The position numbers and the translations under genes are program-made. Positions 55,701-64,000 of a stretch of DNA of 64,000 nt are shown piece by piece (position 1 is the first letter of the stretch; each line of letters opens with the position of its first letter). The notes beneath the pieces are model-generated. The model saw only the letters and a program-made list of their open reading frames with translations, was not told the origin of the DNA and did no database searches. Source of the stretch: Tricholomella constricta. Its lineage: Eukaryota > Basidiomycota > Agaricomycetes > Agaricales > Lyophyllaceae. The DNA lies in NCBI GenBank assembly GCA_013368375.1, contig JAACJP010000003.1:1426001-1490000 (forward strand). Reading direction: 5' to 3'.

Positions 55701-57488
55701 AAGGAAACACGAGCGGAACGGAAGCAGGCACTGGAGAACCTCCGACGTGCAGCAGAGGCTAGGCCTCCGGATCAGGACGATGACGTACGTGCCGCTGATC
55801 GAGAATTCGATCAGATCTTAGCGGCACTGATGTCGATCGAGGACAACCCCAATATTGATCCGACGGCTATAGATTCGGAGGAACCGAAAACATGGCAGGA
55901 GGCACAGGAATCGCCGGACGCGCACCTCTGGGAAGCTGGGTACCGCGATGAGCTCAAATCCTTGAAGGAGATGGGTGTCTATAAACTGGTACCACGAGAG
56001 GAAGTCCCCGAGGGACACAAAATACACAAGGGCAAACCGGTCTTCACACTCAAACGCGATGAAAACGGCAAAATCACTCGCCACAAAGTACGTGTCGTAT
56101 TAAAAGGTTTCAATCAAGTCTATGGTCAGGATTACACCAAGACTACCTCACCGACAGCGCGTATGGAATCGTGGCGGATCCTACTCCATTTAGCTGCCTC
56201 CTTCGGCTGGGACGCCATTCAGATTGACGTCAAGACCGCCTTCCTCTACGGTATCCTACCTCCCGAAGAAACGATTTATATGGCCCAACCGAAGGGATTC
56301 GAAGAAGTGGGGAAGGAGACCTGGGTATGGAAGCTAGAGCGAGGACTTTACGGAATGAAGCAGGCAGGGAGAATCTGGAATAAGACGCTGAACGAGAACA
56401 TGCTCAAATGGGGCTTCACCCGTTTAGCATGTGAGTCGTGCGTCTACTACAGGAAAACTGACATGGGCACTATCATCACCGCAGTACACGTCGATGACTT
56501 CTTATCGATAGCGAGCTCGAAAGACGAGAACGAGCGCTTCAAGAGCCAACTCCGTGAAGCCTGGACAATCTCTGATCTCGGCACTCCGCGTCACATAGTC
56601 GGCATAGCAGTTGAATGGGACCGACCGAACCGCTCCGTTCGCCTATCGCAAACCGCCCTCATCGACAAGATCATTTCCCAATTCGGTCAAAAAGACGCCA
56701 CACCTCTCTCTCTACCCATGGAACCAGGCCTTAAACTACGTCGCATTGACCGGACAACGCTCCCTCAGGAGGAGCAGAACGCGATCGATAAGATTCCCTA
56801 CCGATCCCTCGTCGGATGCCTCCTTTACCTCGCAATCTCCACTCGACCCGACATCCAATACACAGTCCAACAGCTAACCCAATACCTGGACTGTTACTCC
56901 TACATACACTGGAACGCCGGAATTAGGCTCGTTCGATACCTCAAGGGAACCAGAGATCTCAAACTCACGCTCGGTGGCGCTGGAACTCCTGGACTTGTGG
57001 GCTTCACTGATTCGGACTGGGCCAACTGTCTCGACACGCGCCGAAGTATCGGAGGGTACGCTTGGTCACTTGGCTCGGGTCTAATCTCCTGGGCATCACG
57101 GAAGCAAAAGACGGTCGCTGCATCGTCATGCGAAGCCGAGTACATGGCGGCTTTCGACTCAGCTCAGGAATGTATCTGGCTCCGCGCACTTCTTAGCGCC
57201 ATTGACCGTCCTGTCCACGGCCCCACCACTATTCTCTGCGATAACAACGCGGCCATAAACCTATCCGAAGACCCTCTCCTTCATTCCCGCGTTAAACATG
57301 TCGATATCAAATATCATTTCCTTCGCGAACGCGTCGCGTCGAAGGAGCTCACTATCCGTTACATCAACACCAAAGACAACATCGCGGATCTCTTTACCAA
57401 AGCCCTCCCACTCCCACAATTCTCCCGCCTCCGCCACATGCTCGGCCTTCACCACGATTCCATACGAGGAGGAGCGAACTTACGGTGA
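52707..57488 (+). CDS. Copia Gag-Pol polyprotein
   Basis: 1593 codons without interruption (the start may instead be the ATG at 52848, MTSPPIDD). In order: Gag (YTTWARDFENELIMNGLWEY ...) with an atypical Cys/His knuckle near residue 298 (CSKCLERG ... HTKEWC); aspartic protease FYLDTGATVHIS near 464; GAG-pre-integrase with WHRRLGHANYQSI and CEHCILGKQSRKP; integrase WIDLTG, IIRTGHDGELKS and GRVERMHRTL; reverse transcriptase VRVVLKGFNQVYGQDY, QIDVKTAFLYG and AVHVDDFL near 1261; and RNase H FTDSDWA, SSCEAEYMA, LCDNNAA, and the IADLFTKALP end. The integrase-before-RT order proves Ty1/copia. The integrase second Asp region is atypical (see findings). Confidence 0.95.
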   Translation: MNPDLSGLPDRLPILSISDRRPRSYQRVSEHAPHRNPLSTFPTSIPTMTSPPIDDATAAEMRRIDNSSACAISPVKIALGYKGPLLNKDDGTYTTWARDFENELIMNGLWEYAFDPPLRPHEVYEPRANRNWAHNDRLTCAFIATGVASSERQFISKEGAKACWLAIRSRHEGSGPVQQVRLLQEALSTKCSLDKPLTETIDSIFEKIDRAFAVGKVSSDTLKCIACLSSLSDKAFAHARSNISRDIAAATGDKPYKSTDIRRYLENEQTLINGDKADATGATAFAAKPQSNRRTELICSKCLERGRPAKGHTKEWCILEGGGQEGKTLDESRAARHAHYNARRNKTAKSTSPTSKITITPDGGKAYCIEGDAASIAAYVAAQTSGKPEFAGIASDDIPADALAAAETLEHEMWLAVGEEPKASINWGEYTNKNVPDIALSTITPLQQTQRTPLVSLAEHPFYLDTGATVHISPDASDFYSLHPIPSRPIRGVGGSSIAAIGMGKIRLRVSRGAYIVLEDALYVPKSTVRLLSIGSLSDHSGTTTAFDTVGAKIYNKSTGALIASATRLQVHSKSLYALDLQSAQAEHTLLAQHTPDLATWHRRLGHANYQSIIEMAKAGMIEGMPSSFPSKPPKCEHCILGKQSRKPVPKVREEGKGHRATRKLGIVWIDLTGKSAVPSRTGHTCIMNIVDDYTNKPWSIPLKRKNGALPELKAWVLAREAETGLKVGIIRTGHDGELKSREAEAWFKERGITQQFGAPYTSAHMGRVERMHRTLMGKARTMRIAAGCPPNLWDEFYLTATHLTGKTKTSSVKNATPDELWYDKKPDYSYMREIGCRAFVLILNRHNPKIYERSIECILVGYDRAAKTYRCYDKATGKVYSTYHVRFLESHDGHPPPSKPSNPIPHDDFPTITDVHEHAEAEPTAITQDDEHPLPDIDIPAQQPEVEPPPEIEVPHEPAERRTTRTSTPTAKANPNNPAETRTEGAVRESKEAGERLKETRAERKQALENLRRAAEARPPDQDDDVRAADREFDQILAALMSIEDNPNIDPTAIDSEEPKTWQEAQESPDAHLWEAGYRDELKSLKEMGVYKLVPREEVPEGHKIHKGKPVFTLKRDENGKITRHKVRVVLKGFNQVYGQDYTKTTSPTARMESWRILLHLAASFGWDAIQIDVKTAFLYGILPPEETIYMAQPKGFEEVGKETWVWKLERGLYGMKQAGRIWNKTLNENMLKWGFTRLACESCVYYRKTDMGTIITAVHVDDFLSIASSKDENERFKSQLREAWTISDLGTPRHIVGIAVEWDRPNRSVRLSQTALIDKIISQFGQKDATPLSLPMEPGLKLRRIDRTTLPQEEQNAIDKIPYRSLVGCLLYLAISTRPDIQYTVQQLTQYLDCYSYIHWNAGIRLVRYLKGTRDLKLTLGGAGTPGLVGFTDSDWANCLDTRRSIGGYAWSLGSGLISWASRKQKTVAASSCEAEYMAAFDSAQECIWLRALLSAIDRPVHGPTTILCDNNAAINLSEDPLLHSRVKHVDIKYHFLRERVASKELTIRYINTKDNIADLFTKALPLPQFSRLRHMLGLHHDSIRGGANLR

Positions 57489-57495
57489 GGAGGAG
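57487..57495 (+). promoter_or_regulatory. Polypurine tract
   Basis: GAGGAGGAG directly abuts the 3' LTR and overlaps the stop codon. This is the expected plus-strand primer of an LTR element. Confidence 0.75.
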
Positions 57496-57826
57496 TGTTA
57501 CGATTCGGTGATCTTCAAGACACCGTAAGTACGCTTTCCTTTCATCCTTTCATCCTTTCATTCTTTCCATTATTCCCTTTCACCTATATGACACAAAGAA
57601 CTCGTCCTACGTATATATACCTACTCTAGCATATCCGATTACCCTTAGTTCTTGTATCACAGACTAAGGGTAAGTCTTACTATTACTACGCTCACGGACA
57701 CTTTACTTATGTTACTATAGTTTTATTCTGTGTTCTCTAGGTAAGCTACACAGAATATAGTTCTTGTATCACAGACTAAGGTTTTATTCTGTGTTCTCTA
57801 GTTAACCTATAGATCAGATTCTAACA
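57496..57826 (+). repeat. 3' LTR of copia element
   Basis: 331 bp, identical by eye to the 5' LTR, followed by the second CTACT. Confidence 0.95.
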
Positions 57827-58462
57827 CTACTGACACGTCTCGATCTGGATTGCATACGCACTTCTCATGTCGCGGTGTCTTGGCCGGACATTCCTTTTCG
57901 TGTATCTGCCTTCCGTCGGGTCACTGTAAGTCGATCTGTCAGGTATTGTCAGGGAATGCAAAAAATTAACTGCGCCACCGATGAATGGAGCCGATATGCA
58001 TAGAATTATAAGAGCGGCAGATTATATGAGAAGGGTAGTGGCTCAAGTTCCTCACCATAGTACCGGCCGTCGGTATTTGCCTTGTCAGTATTTCACCAAA
58101 ACTGCCCCCCGTCTGCGTGACACGTACGTGTAAGCCATCGGAATCCTTCCTAGAAATACTCCAGAAGGGGCAGGTCCGCAATTCCTGACATCAGGAAAAA
58201 CACCTATGCCAAATTCCACACAATGTTTCGCAATTGGTTGCTTTGTGTCGTTAATAGTCCTGCATTATTCTGACTTTGACGAATTGTTGTATTTTCAACA
58301 AATAAACATGATTTACTCGACTGTCCTGATTAAAACCGTTCTTCAGCATCCTCTTGCCAAAGTTCAACAGTTCGACTAAAATTGCATAATGTATGCAATC
58401 CCAAACGGTCTTTTGAAAGGCTTGCGATAATTGCATCACGATCATAGGGTATCAAATCACTA
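57827..58462. other. Intergenic; right flank of copia insertion
   Basis: An open stretch continuing the pre-insertion sequence (VLLTRLDLDCIRTSHVAVSW in one frame) ends at a GTAAGT near 57926. This might be the remains of an exon that the element interrupted, but no family is recognised. Confidence 0.35.
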
Positions 58463-59605
58463 TTAAATTTCATAGATCATGTATTGTATGTAGATTGTAT
58501 AAGGGAACAACGGCGTAAGGCACAGTGGATGTGGCGCCCCCTTATATACCCTCGTCTCCGCCTGCACGCCCGCCTTCCTCAAGCTCGCAGCATATGTGAC
58601 AACCTCCCCACAGAAGCCCGTCGCACTCGCAGACGCCGACCCAGGCGCGCGGGGCGGCGGCCAGGAGCGCGCGCGGCGCGAGGAGGGGCGAGGCGGCCCA
58701 GTCGTGCTGGTCCGCGGGGCGCGGGAGGTAGTTGGCCCGGAACCAGGCCATGCGCGCGGGGGTGAGCTAGGGGGTGTGGGCGTTTGTGGCCCAGGTGGAA
58801 GGAAGGGAGGCGTCGATGAGGGGGATGGTGTTGTCGGTGACGGGGACGATGAGGAGCTGGAATTCAAGGGGGCTTTGAGGGCAAGGATTGCGGTGAGGTT
58901 GCCGCCGCTGAAATGGGGTGGATCAGTGAGTGTGTGTGTAAGCGTGGGATGCTCACCTGGACGACCCGCCTACGGCGATGCGATCGGTGTTGATGCCCAG
59001 CTCTTGTGCGCCGCTGCGCACGAACCATTGGAGGGTGTCGATGGCGTCGTCTATGGCAGCAGGGTACGGGTTCTCGGGCGCGAGGCGGTAATCCACGGAC
59101 ACGACGACAGATTTAGCGCCTGTTTGGGTTGTAGACGAGATCCTTGAATGGACGAGACGGGACACGCACGGACGCCCATGTTGGTCACGAACGAGGTCTC
59201 GCTGGCGATGTTGCCGAGGGTCCAGCCGCCTGCCCGGATTGTAGCGACCGCTTCCAGATAAAATCGCACTCACCACCATGGACATTGATGATGTGAAACG
59301 TTGGATAAACTTGCTCGTCTCGGACTTGCTGATGTGAGGGAGGCCGGTGTTGATCATTGTCACTACAGAAAAGAAGCCACTGGTTAGTTCTAGAATTATG
59401 TAGGAAAAAAAATTTAGGTGGACACCGCACCATTGGACAGCATTGCGGGGACCAAAGAACACTGTTCTGCTAGAAGGGGAAAGAATGTAACAGAGGGGTG
59501 CTTGCACCAGGCAGATGGTACCCACAGACGGGCGGTCACAAAGACCACAAGCACCAGGAGGGGACATATCCTCCAAAACAGGAGTGTTTGAGAATCCGAA
59601 CGCAT
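58463..59605 (-). pseudogene. Alpha/beta-hydrolase (HSL/arylacetamide deacetylase-like) pseudogene
   Basis: A minus-strand gene with introns still in place. An N-terminal membrane segment (LLVLVVFVTARLWVPSAW) is followed by NVHGGGWTLGNIASETSF (HGG oxyanion motif), SVVVSVDYRLAPENPYPAAI, WFVRSGAQELGINTDRIAVGG, and SSSGGNLTAI (GxSxGG nucleophile region). It continues to DASLPSTWATNAHTP and there meets a TAG (58767-58769) where Trp would be expected. The frame continues LTPARMAWFRANYLP ... WVGVCECD, then shifts by one base near 58605-58625 into EVVTYAASLRKAGVQAETRV, YKGAPHP. Two independent lesions in the last third remove the C-terminal catalytic His region. An alternative is sequencing error at both sites, but the nonsense change in a clean codon makes decay more likely. 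Confidence 0.75.
58479..58499 (+). repeat. 21-bp direct repeat, left copy
   Basis: A 21-base sequence beginning ATGTATTGTATG is repeated exactly at 59773-59793, so that the pair brackets the hydrolase pseudogene. Confidence 0.75.
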
Positions 59606-59772
59606 TGAACAAGCGACGACGTGACGTGGCACTGTTTGGGAGGAGTTGAAGCGGAGTCTGAATGGACTTGACAAGATTTTCGCAACAATTCGTTGATTGT
59701 CCTAGCGTTCTATGCCCCCTGGCTCGCCTATCTGTGATCTACCCATTCTAGCGCCGAGGAGTCTTGCTGATG

Positions 59773-59793
59773 ATGTATTGTATGTAGATTGTA
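59773..59793 (+). repeat. 21-bp direct repeat, right copy
   Basis: Partner of 58479-58499, in the same orientation. The bases on either side differ. Confidence 0.75.
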
Positions 59794-59881
59794 AGTAATT
59801 AGAGGTAGTGCGTGTTTGGACAATCAAAGAGCGTGACTTCAACGAGAGGGACAGCGAGAATGGTATTCTCCTTTTACGCCA

Positions 59882-60112
59882 TTGCCAGACTCCAATCACC
59901 GCATGTACAAAGTTTCGCCAATCAAGGACCAAGACGGGGGGCGAATTTGCAGTGTGATTCCCCTTGCAAACATTCGAAGGAGCATCCATCTCTTTCCAAA
60001 ATTCGGCCCCGTCGTACCCAAGGAGTGGTCCTCGAGCAACGTGCTTGATCTGTGTCCGCAGTTCTACGCCAATGATTTTACGGACCGCCACTTATACCGC
60101 ATCCTTTATTGA
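59882..60112 (+). pseudogene. C-terminal fragment resembling mushroom transposon-linked proteins
   Basis: The frame ends ICSVIPLANIRRSIHLFPKFG, then NVLDLCPQFYANDFTDRHLY, before a stop at 60110-60112. This R-x-x-HL-x-P-x-FG ... FY-x-N-x-(F/Y)-x-D-x-H pattern is what I remember at the C-terminus of long KDZ/Plavaka-associated proteins of mushrooms. No upstream part is present, so it is a relic if the recognition is right. Confidence 0.4.
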
Positions 60113-61216
60113 CAGTCTTAGTCTTGCGCGTCGTAATACTGAATACATTCACACCTTGATTTGCTTATTACCAGACGTGACAGAAAACAGGCTAAATTAT
60201 TTGAAGACTTGACACAATTGTTTCAAGCCTCTTGGATAATCGAGACAAAGACAGTGTATTCGGTAAGTCAAGCCAAAACGAAGTAAAATCTACAAATTAT
60301 GCAAATTTTAGCCGAGGCGTTTTCCCTGATGCGACAAACAAAGATACAGGGTAGTCAAGAGGAGGTGAGGCCGCATGATGGAGCTGTTGTGGAATTTTTT
60401 GGGCTGCAGGAGTTGTAGCTTTGGGGGCTCTTTGCTGGCCTTCAAGTACTTCCACGACAATTAACGAACTCTCGACAACTTTTTATACCCTATCAGCTTG
60501 ACGCATCTATCCAAGCAAGGGCCAAGTTGGACATCACCCTAGATAGCCGACATAACCGAGCCCACGACACCTGCCATCTGCCATTGCGCATGCTGTTTGT
60601 CACGCGTTCGCACTCGAGCAACCGCCAGCAAAACGGTCAGTTGTGAGATTACCGGATAGCAAGTCAAAAGACTGCGGCACGCGGGCTTGTAAGGTGTCCG
60701 GCAAATATATTGGAAGACAAGAAGAGCCTGAGCTGCAGAGGTGGCAAAGAGGTCGACAGCGGCAGACAGCGCACTCCACAGTTAGGATATCTATTGTTGA
60801 CTGATCCGGGCAGCCTGTTCAGAAACTCGTACCAGCATCGCCCAAGAGGTGGATCATGGAGAGGCGCATATGTAAGTTCCTACAGAGGCCAAACAGAGGC
60901 TTGAAGGGTATCCCGAATGTGCCAGCGTCAGGATCCAAGTCTAGTCTGCAGAACTCCGAATAAGACCTCCCATGAAAGATCAAGGCGAAAGCTATTGCCA
61001 AACGCAAGTCGAGGCAGAGGCCCAAATTACCTTGAGGAAAGGCTGGTGCGATGACAATAGTGTGATGGATAGTAGATGATTGATGCAAGCCTAGGGTTTC
61101 GATCAGCCATCTCAACTCAACGAAATTGGAATGCAAATTTGGTTCTATAGTTGTGTCGTACAATGTGTTTCCTTGTATCTAGTACTAGTCGAATCACCTC
61201 TAATCATTAATGAAGA
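60113..61216. other. Intergenic, nothing recognised
   Basis: About 1.1 kb. The short frames at 60710-60904 and 60819-61163 have no motif. It should hold the 3' flank of NAR1. Confidence 0.4.
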
Positions 61217-63459
61217 TCACCACACCACCGCGAGCCCAATGACCTCGTTCTCCACCGCACGATATTCAGTCCTAAAGTACCGCCTCCGCGTCTCTGCCCT
61301 CTCGATCTCGTCCCCAAATCCACACAGATCGTCATATATCCTCCCCGTCAGACCATCCGCCAAGCGGTTCTCCACCTCTATAAACGGGATCCGCCAATAC
61401 TCCTCCTCCACTCGCCGCGTCCATTCCTTCGAGCCCCACCGCGCGTTCTGCGTAACGTCAACAACACCTGTCCCATTCGTCGTAGGCGGCAGCGTCATTG
61501 CCACCCCACTCCCCTCCCAGTCCCGCTTGTACCCCTCCTCATCCACCACAGGTGGCGGTGGCGGTGGCGTCGGAGCAGGCGAAGCATCCGCCGGCGCAAT
61601 GACAGGTTTCAGCTGCCCTCCGCCATTAACACATCCCCCAGGACACGCCATAACCTCCACATAATCATACGCCCTCTCCTTCTTCTCCTCCTTCCCCTCC
61701 GCTGCCCTCCTCCTCAAACGCGCCGCCACCCCACCCCCAGCGCCCGCGCGTCCCCCCAGCCTTCCCGCCGCCCCGCTCGTAGTCCGCACACCCCGCTCCC
61801 GGCCCACCCGCCGCACCACATTCTGCAGGTTCCGGAAACCGTAGCACTTCGCGCCCTTGAACACCACCTCCCCTTCTTCGCCAGACGTGCCCGTGTCCTT
61901 CGAGAGCATGAACTCCTCGTAGTCCGCCCCCCGCACGGTCTGCACGCGCAGCGCCAGCGGAACGGGCGACGTCGCCTGCAGATGCGCGATGATGGCGTGG
62001 AGGTATGAGCCGGAGGACGTGCCGGGGTGCGTAAGGAGCTCGGGGAAGTGGATCGGGGCTACCTCCGTCTTCAAGGATTTCACGTCAGTGCTAGTAGAAA
62101 TCGTCCGGGGCGCTGTGGATTTAAGGTTGCCGAAGGGGTCGAAGGCGCCGCGGGATGTTAATGGTGGCTCGATCAGGTCGAGCTCACCAGGGACGGGCTG
62201 CGTGATGTCCCATGACTTTTCTTTCATTAGGAGCTCGAGCTCGCCGGTAGTGATTACGCAGTCGACGTCGCGCGTCGAGTATATGTCGCTGTAGAAGTCT
62301 GTCCGGGACGCCTCAAGTTTCTTGTCGTAGCACATCATGACAGTGACGTGGTAAATCTCGTTTGGCCTGCACATGCGAGAGAAATCCCAATCAAACTAGT
62401 GAGCAGCGGATAGTAATAATAAAAACAGTGGGGATAGGATGAAACTGACAGTTTCCCCCAGCGCGCACCCATCCAATTCTTCACAAGCGTCCCCATTACT
62501 TGCTGCGGGCTTTTCGTCCGGGAGATAAAAGGCAGCATCTCTGCATGCGCCTTTTCGGCATAGCATATCCACCCGGGACATGCGCTCGCGAGCATCGGGA
62601 GTCCCTTCGCGCTGTCTCCGGCTCCAGTCCCAGTACTTGCTACATCGCTACCACCCTCTGTAGCAGCTCGCCACCGCTCCTCGAACTCCGCTATATGTTC
62701 CTGCAGGGCAATGTGCCGAGCGAAGGTCGTGTCGAACACACATTCGAAACCGAGGACCTCGACGCAGAATGCACGGATGCGCCGCATAATTTGGAGAGGG
62801 GTAGGGTGCTCCGATGTGGAGGTGGATGGTGAGGCCGCGACTGCTGCAGCGAGCGAGGCAAGGCTCTGTGGGGCTATTGAGATGACCGGAACTTTGTAGG
62901 ATTCTGCGACTGGAGCGACATCAGGCGTGCTGGATATTACAGGGATGCGGCCCCGATTTTTCTCGTTTTCTTCGAGGAAGGTCAGGACTTCTGTATGGGA
63001 CTGAAGGGTGATAAGGACGGATTCGGCGGATGTTATGCAGCCGCTGTGAAATGTCAAAGCTTTTTCAAATATGGAGGGATCAAAGTGCGTACGAGCATGC
63101 CAAGCAGTCATTCAGATTTATTTGAGCCTGCTCTAGTTTCTTGGCTGGTGCAGGCGTTCCATTTGTGATCGATTTACTCTCTTGTGTCACTTCGTAGTAC
63201 GCGCCACTCCTGTCGATTTGGATCTCTGTCTGCAGGAAATTGACTGTCAAGCTCAATGCACAGGATGCAGACGTACCGCAGCAGCACCGGGATCCTTCTC
63301 CTCTGGTTTATTGGGATTGAGCTGCTCAACAGGCTTGATGCATGCCTGCGATGGAGTAATAAAGTCGTTGAGGTCGGTAAGGGTCTAGTATATACATGCT
63401 AAGTGAAGCAGAGAGGGCAGCGACCAAGGCAGACATACGAGTGCACCAGAGAACGCCAT
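61217..63459 (-). CDS. NAR1: Cytosolic Fe-S cluster assembly factor NAR1
   Basis: Iron-only-hydrogenase-like scaffold of the cytosolic iron-sulfur assembly (CIA) pathway. The minus-strand start is MAFSGAL, then LTDLNDFITPSQACIKPVEQL after a 54-nt intron. The N-terminal [4Fe-4S] ligands are QACIKP and NDCLACSGCITSAE (C-x2-C-x2-C, split by an intron). The H-cluster-like ligands are LASACPGWICYAEK, then TKSPQQVMGTLVKNW, VMMCYDKKLEA, and VMACPGGCVNGGGQLKP. It ends RTEYRAVENEVIGLAVVW. The loop with Arg/Ala/Gly low complexity before YVEVMACPGG is longer than in yeast. All cluster cysteines I expect are present, so the gene should be functional. Its start lies only 107 bp from the divergent F-box gene. 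Confidence 0.93.
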
Positions 63460-63566
63460 GGGCAGAAGGAAAGAGTCGCCGGGCGAAAGTTACTAATAGC
63501 CTAAGCACGTGATGCGCGATCATTGATCGTCAACCACCGAATGAGGGGCTGCCAGATCTCATCATC

Positions 63567-64000
63567 ATGGCGCTACCACCAGAGCTGACTGACGCGATAA
63601 TCAGCCATATCGATGGCGAGGACACGGCCACCACTCTATGTGCCTGCGCGCTTGTTTGCCGTAGCTTTATCGCAGCCAGCAGACGACACCTCTTTTCCCT
63701 TGTCGCACTAGGGACGACACACGATATGGACAGTTTTAAACAACTCCTATCGTCACCACTTTGCACGATTCCTCAACGTGTTAGACACCTGAAAATTGGG
63801 GGGTCTGTGCGCTCAACTCACCCTTTATGTGCGGATGATGTCCACACCATCCTCACCCGCTTCTCTCCTAAGTACTCGACAGATGTCCGAACTATTGTCG
63901 CTGCCCTGTCGCATATCGAAAGTCTCACCATCACCTCATCTTTTGGGGAACCTATCACTCACCTAGTACTTCATCCTCCCCGTCTCGATTGCGTACTCGA
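63567..64000 (+). CDS. F-box-type protein, cut by window end
   Basis: The start MALPPELTDAIISHIDGEDTATTLCACALVCRSF is a typical mushroom F-box (LPPEL ... I ... LxxCALVCRSF), followed by SRRHLFSLVALGTTHDMDSFKQLL and a leucine-rich-like stretch (HIESLTITSSF). 144 codons are visible and the frame runs off the window at 64000. F-box proteins link substrates to SCF ubiquitin ligases; mushroom genomes hold hundreds and the substrate cannot be guessed. Confidence 0.75.
   Translation, partial: MALPPELTDAIISHIDGEDTATTLCACALVCRSFIAASRRHLFSLVALGTTHDMDSFKQLLSSPLCTIPQRVRHLKIGGSVRSTHPLCADDVHTILTRFSPKYSTDVRTIVAALSHIESLTITSSFGEPITHLVLHPPRLDCVL

Larger units (their letters stand above)
52333..57826 (+). mobile_element. 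Complete Ty1/copia LTR retrotransposon
   Basis: 5494 bp bounded by TG...CA LTRs and flanked by the 5-bp duplication CTACT (52328-52332 and 57827-57831). It holds one uninterrupted polyprotein frame, a primer-binding site next to the 5' LTR and a purine tract next to the 3' LTR. The LTRs look identical base for base, so insertion is recent and the element may be active. Confidence 0.95.

Noticed and set aside
57040..57488. Second gene at the end of the copia frame
   Set aside because: It is the RNase H domain of the same uninterrupted polyprotein.

Overview
The window is nuclear DNA of a filamentous basidiomycete, most likely an Agaricomycete. The evidence is intron-dense genes (introns about 50-60 nt with GTRNGT donors), a CBM1 protein, a GH18 chitinase, an SKN1/KRE6-type glucan-synthesis protein, and mushroom-type retroelements. 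Gene models were spliced by eye. Exon limits are firm where I give them; otherwise only the outer limits are offered.

Left part, 1-38.8 kb (mostly ordinary host genes): a small secreted cysteine-containing protein (1250-1698); a PP2C phosphatase (3667-5043); a PNS1/CTL-type membrane transporter (5873-8343); a locus with two inverted tRNA-His(GTG) genes bracketing two diverged copies of an unidentified 1.1-kb repeat (8779-11692); a claudin-like four-helix membrane protein (11865-12749); a cell-wall block made of a CBM1 protein (-), a membrane-anchored GH18 chitinase (+) and an SKN1/KRE6-type protein (-) (13189-19949); a GTPBP1-like GTPase (-) divergent from a nuclear-looking coiled-coil protein (+); a RING-H2 membrane protein; an SNG1-family membrane protein; a Tlg2/syntaxin-16-type t-SNARE (-); remnants of a LINE-type element (34225-35842); and an SRPK-like kinase (-).

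Middle part, 38.8-57.8 kb (almost entirely retrotransposons). Three nearly identical copies of a tyrosine-recombinase retrotransposon (DIRS order, Ngaro-like: gag, RT-RNase H, tyrosine recombinase, no methyltransferase seen) lie side by side. Copy 1 is inverted and 5'-truncated; copies 2 and 3 are tandem on the minus strand with a period of exactly 5400 bp. The 5' leader of copy 2 lacks precisely three GT-AG introns that are present in the terminal repeat A of copy 3, which is direct evidence of passage through a spliced RNA. 62 bp beyond the cluster sits a complete Ty1/copia element (52333-57826). It has by-eye identical 331-bp LTRs, a CTACT target duplication, a single 1593-codon ORF and a primer site matching the anticodon loop of initiator tRNA-Met.

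Right part, 57.8-64 kb: an alpha/beta-hydrolase pseudogene (nonsense codon plus frameshift) bracketed by a 21-bp direct repeat, a transposon-type C-terminal fragment, NAR1 (cytosolic Fe-S cluster assembly), and the start of an F-box gene cut by the window edge.
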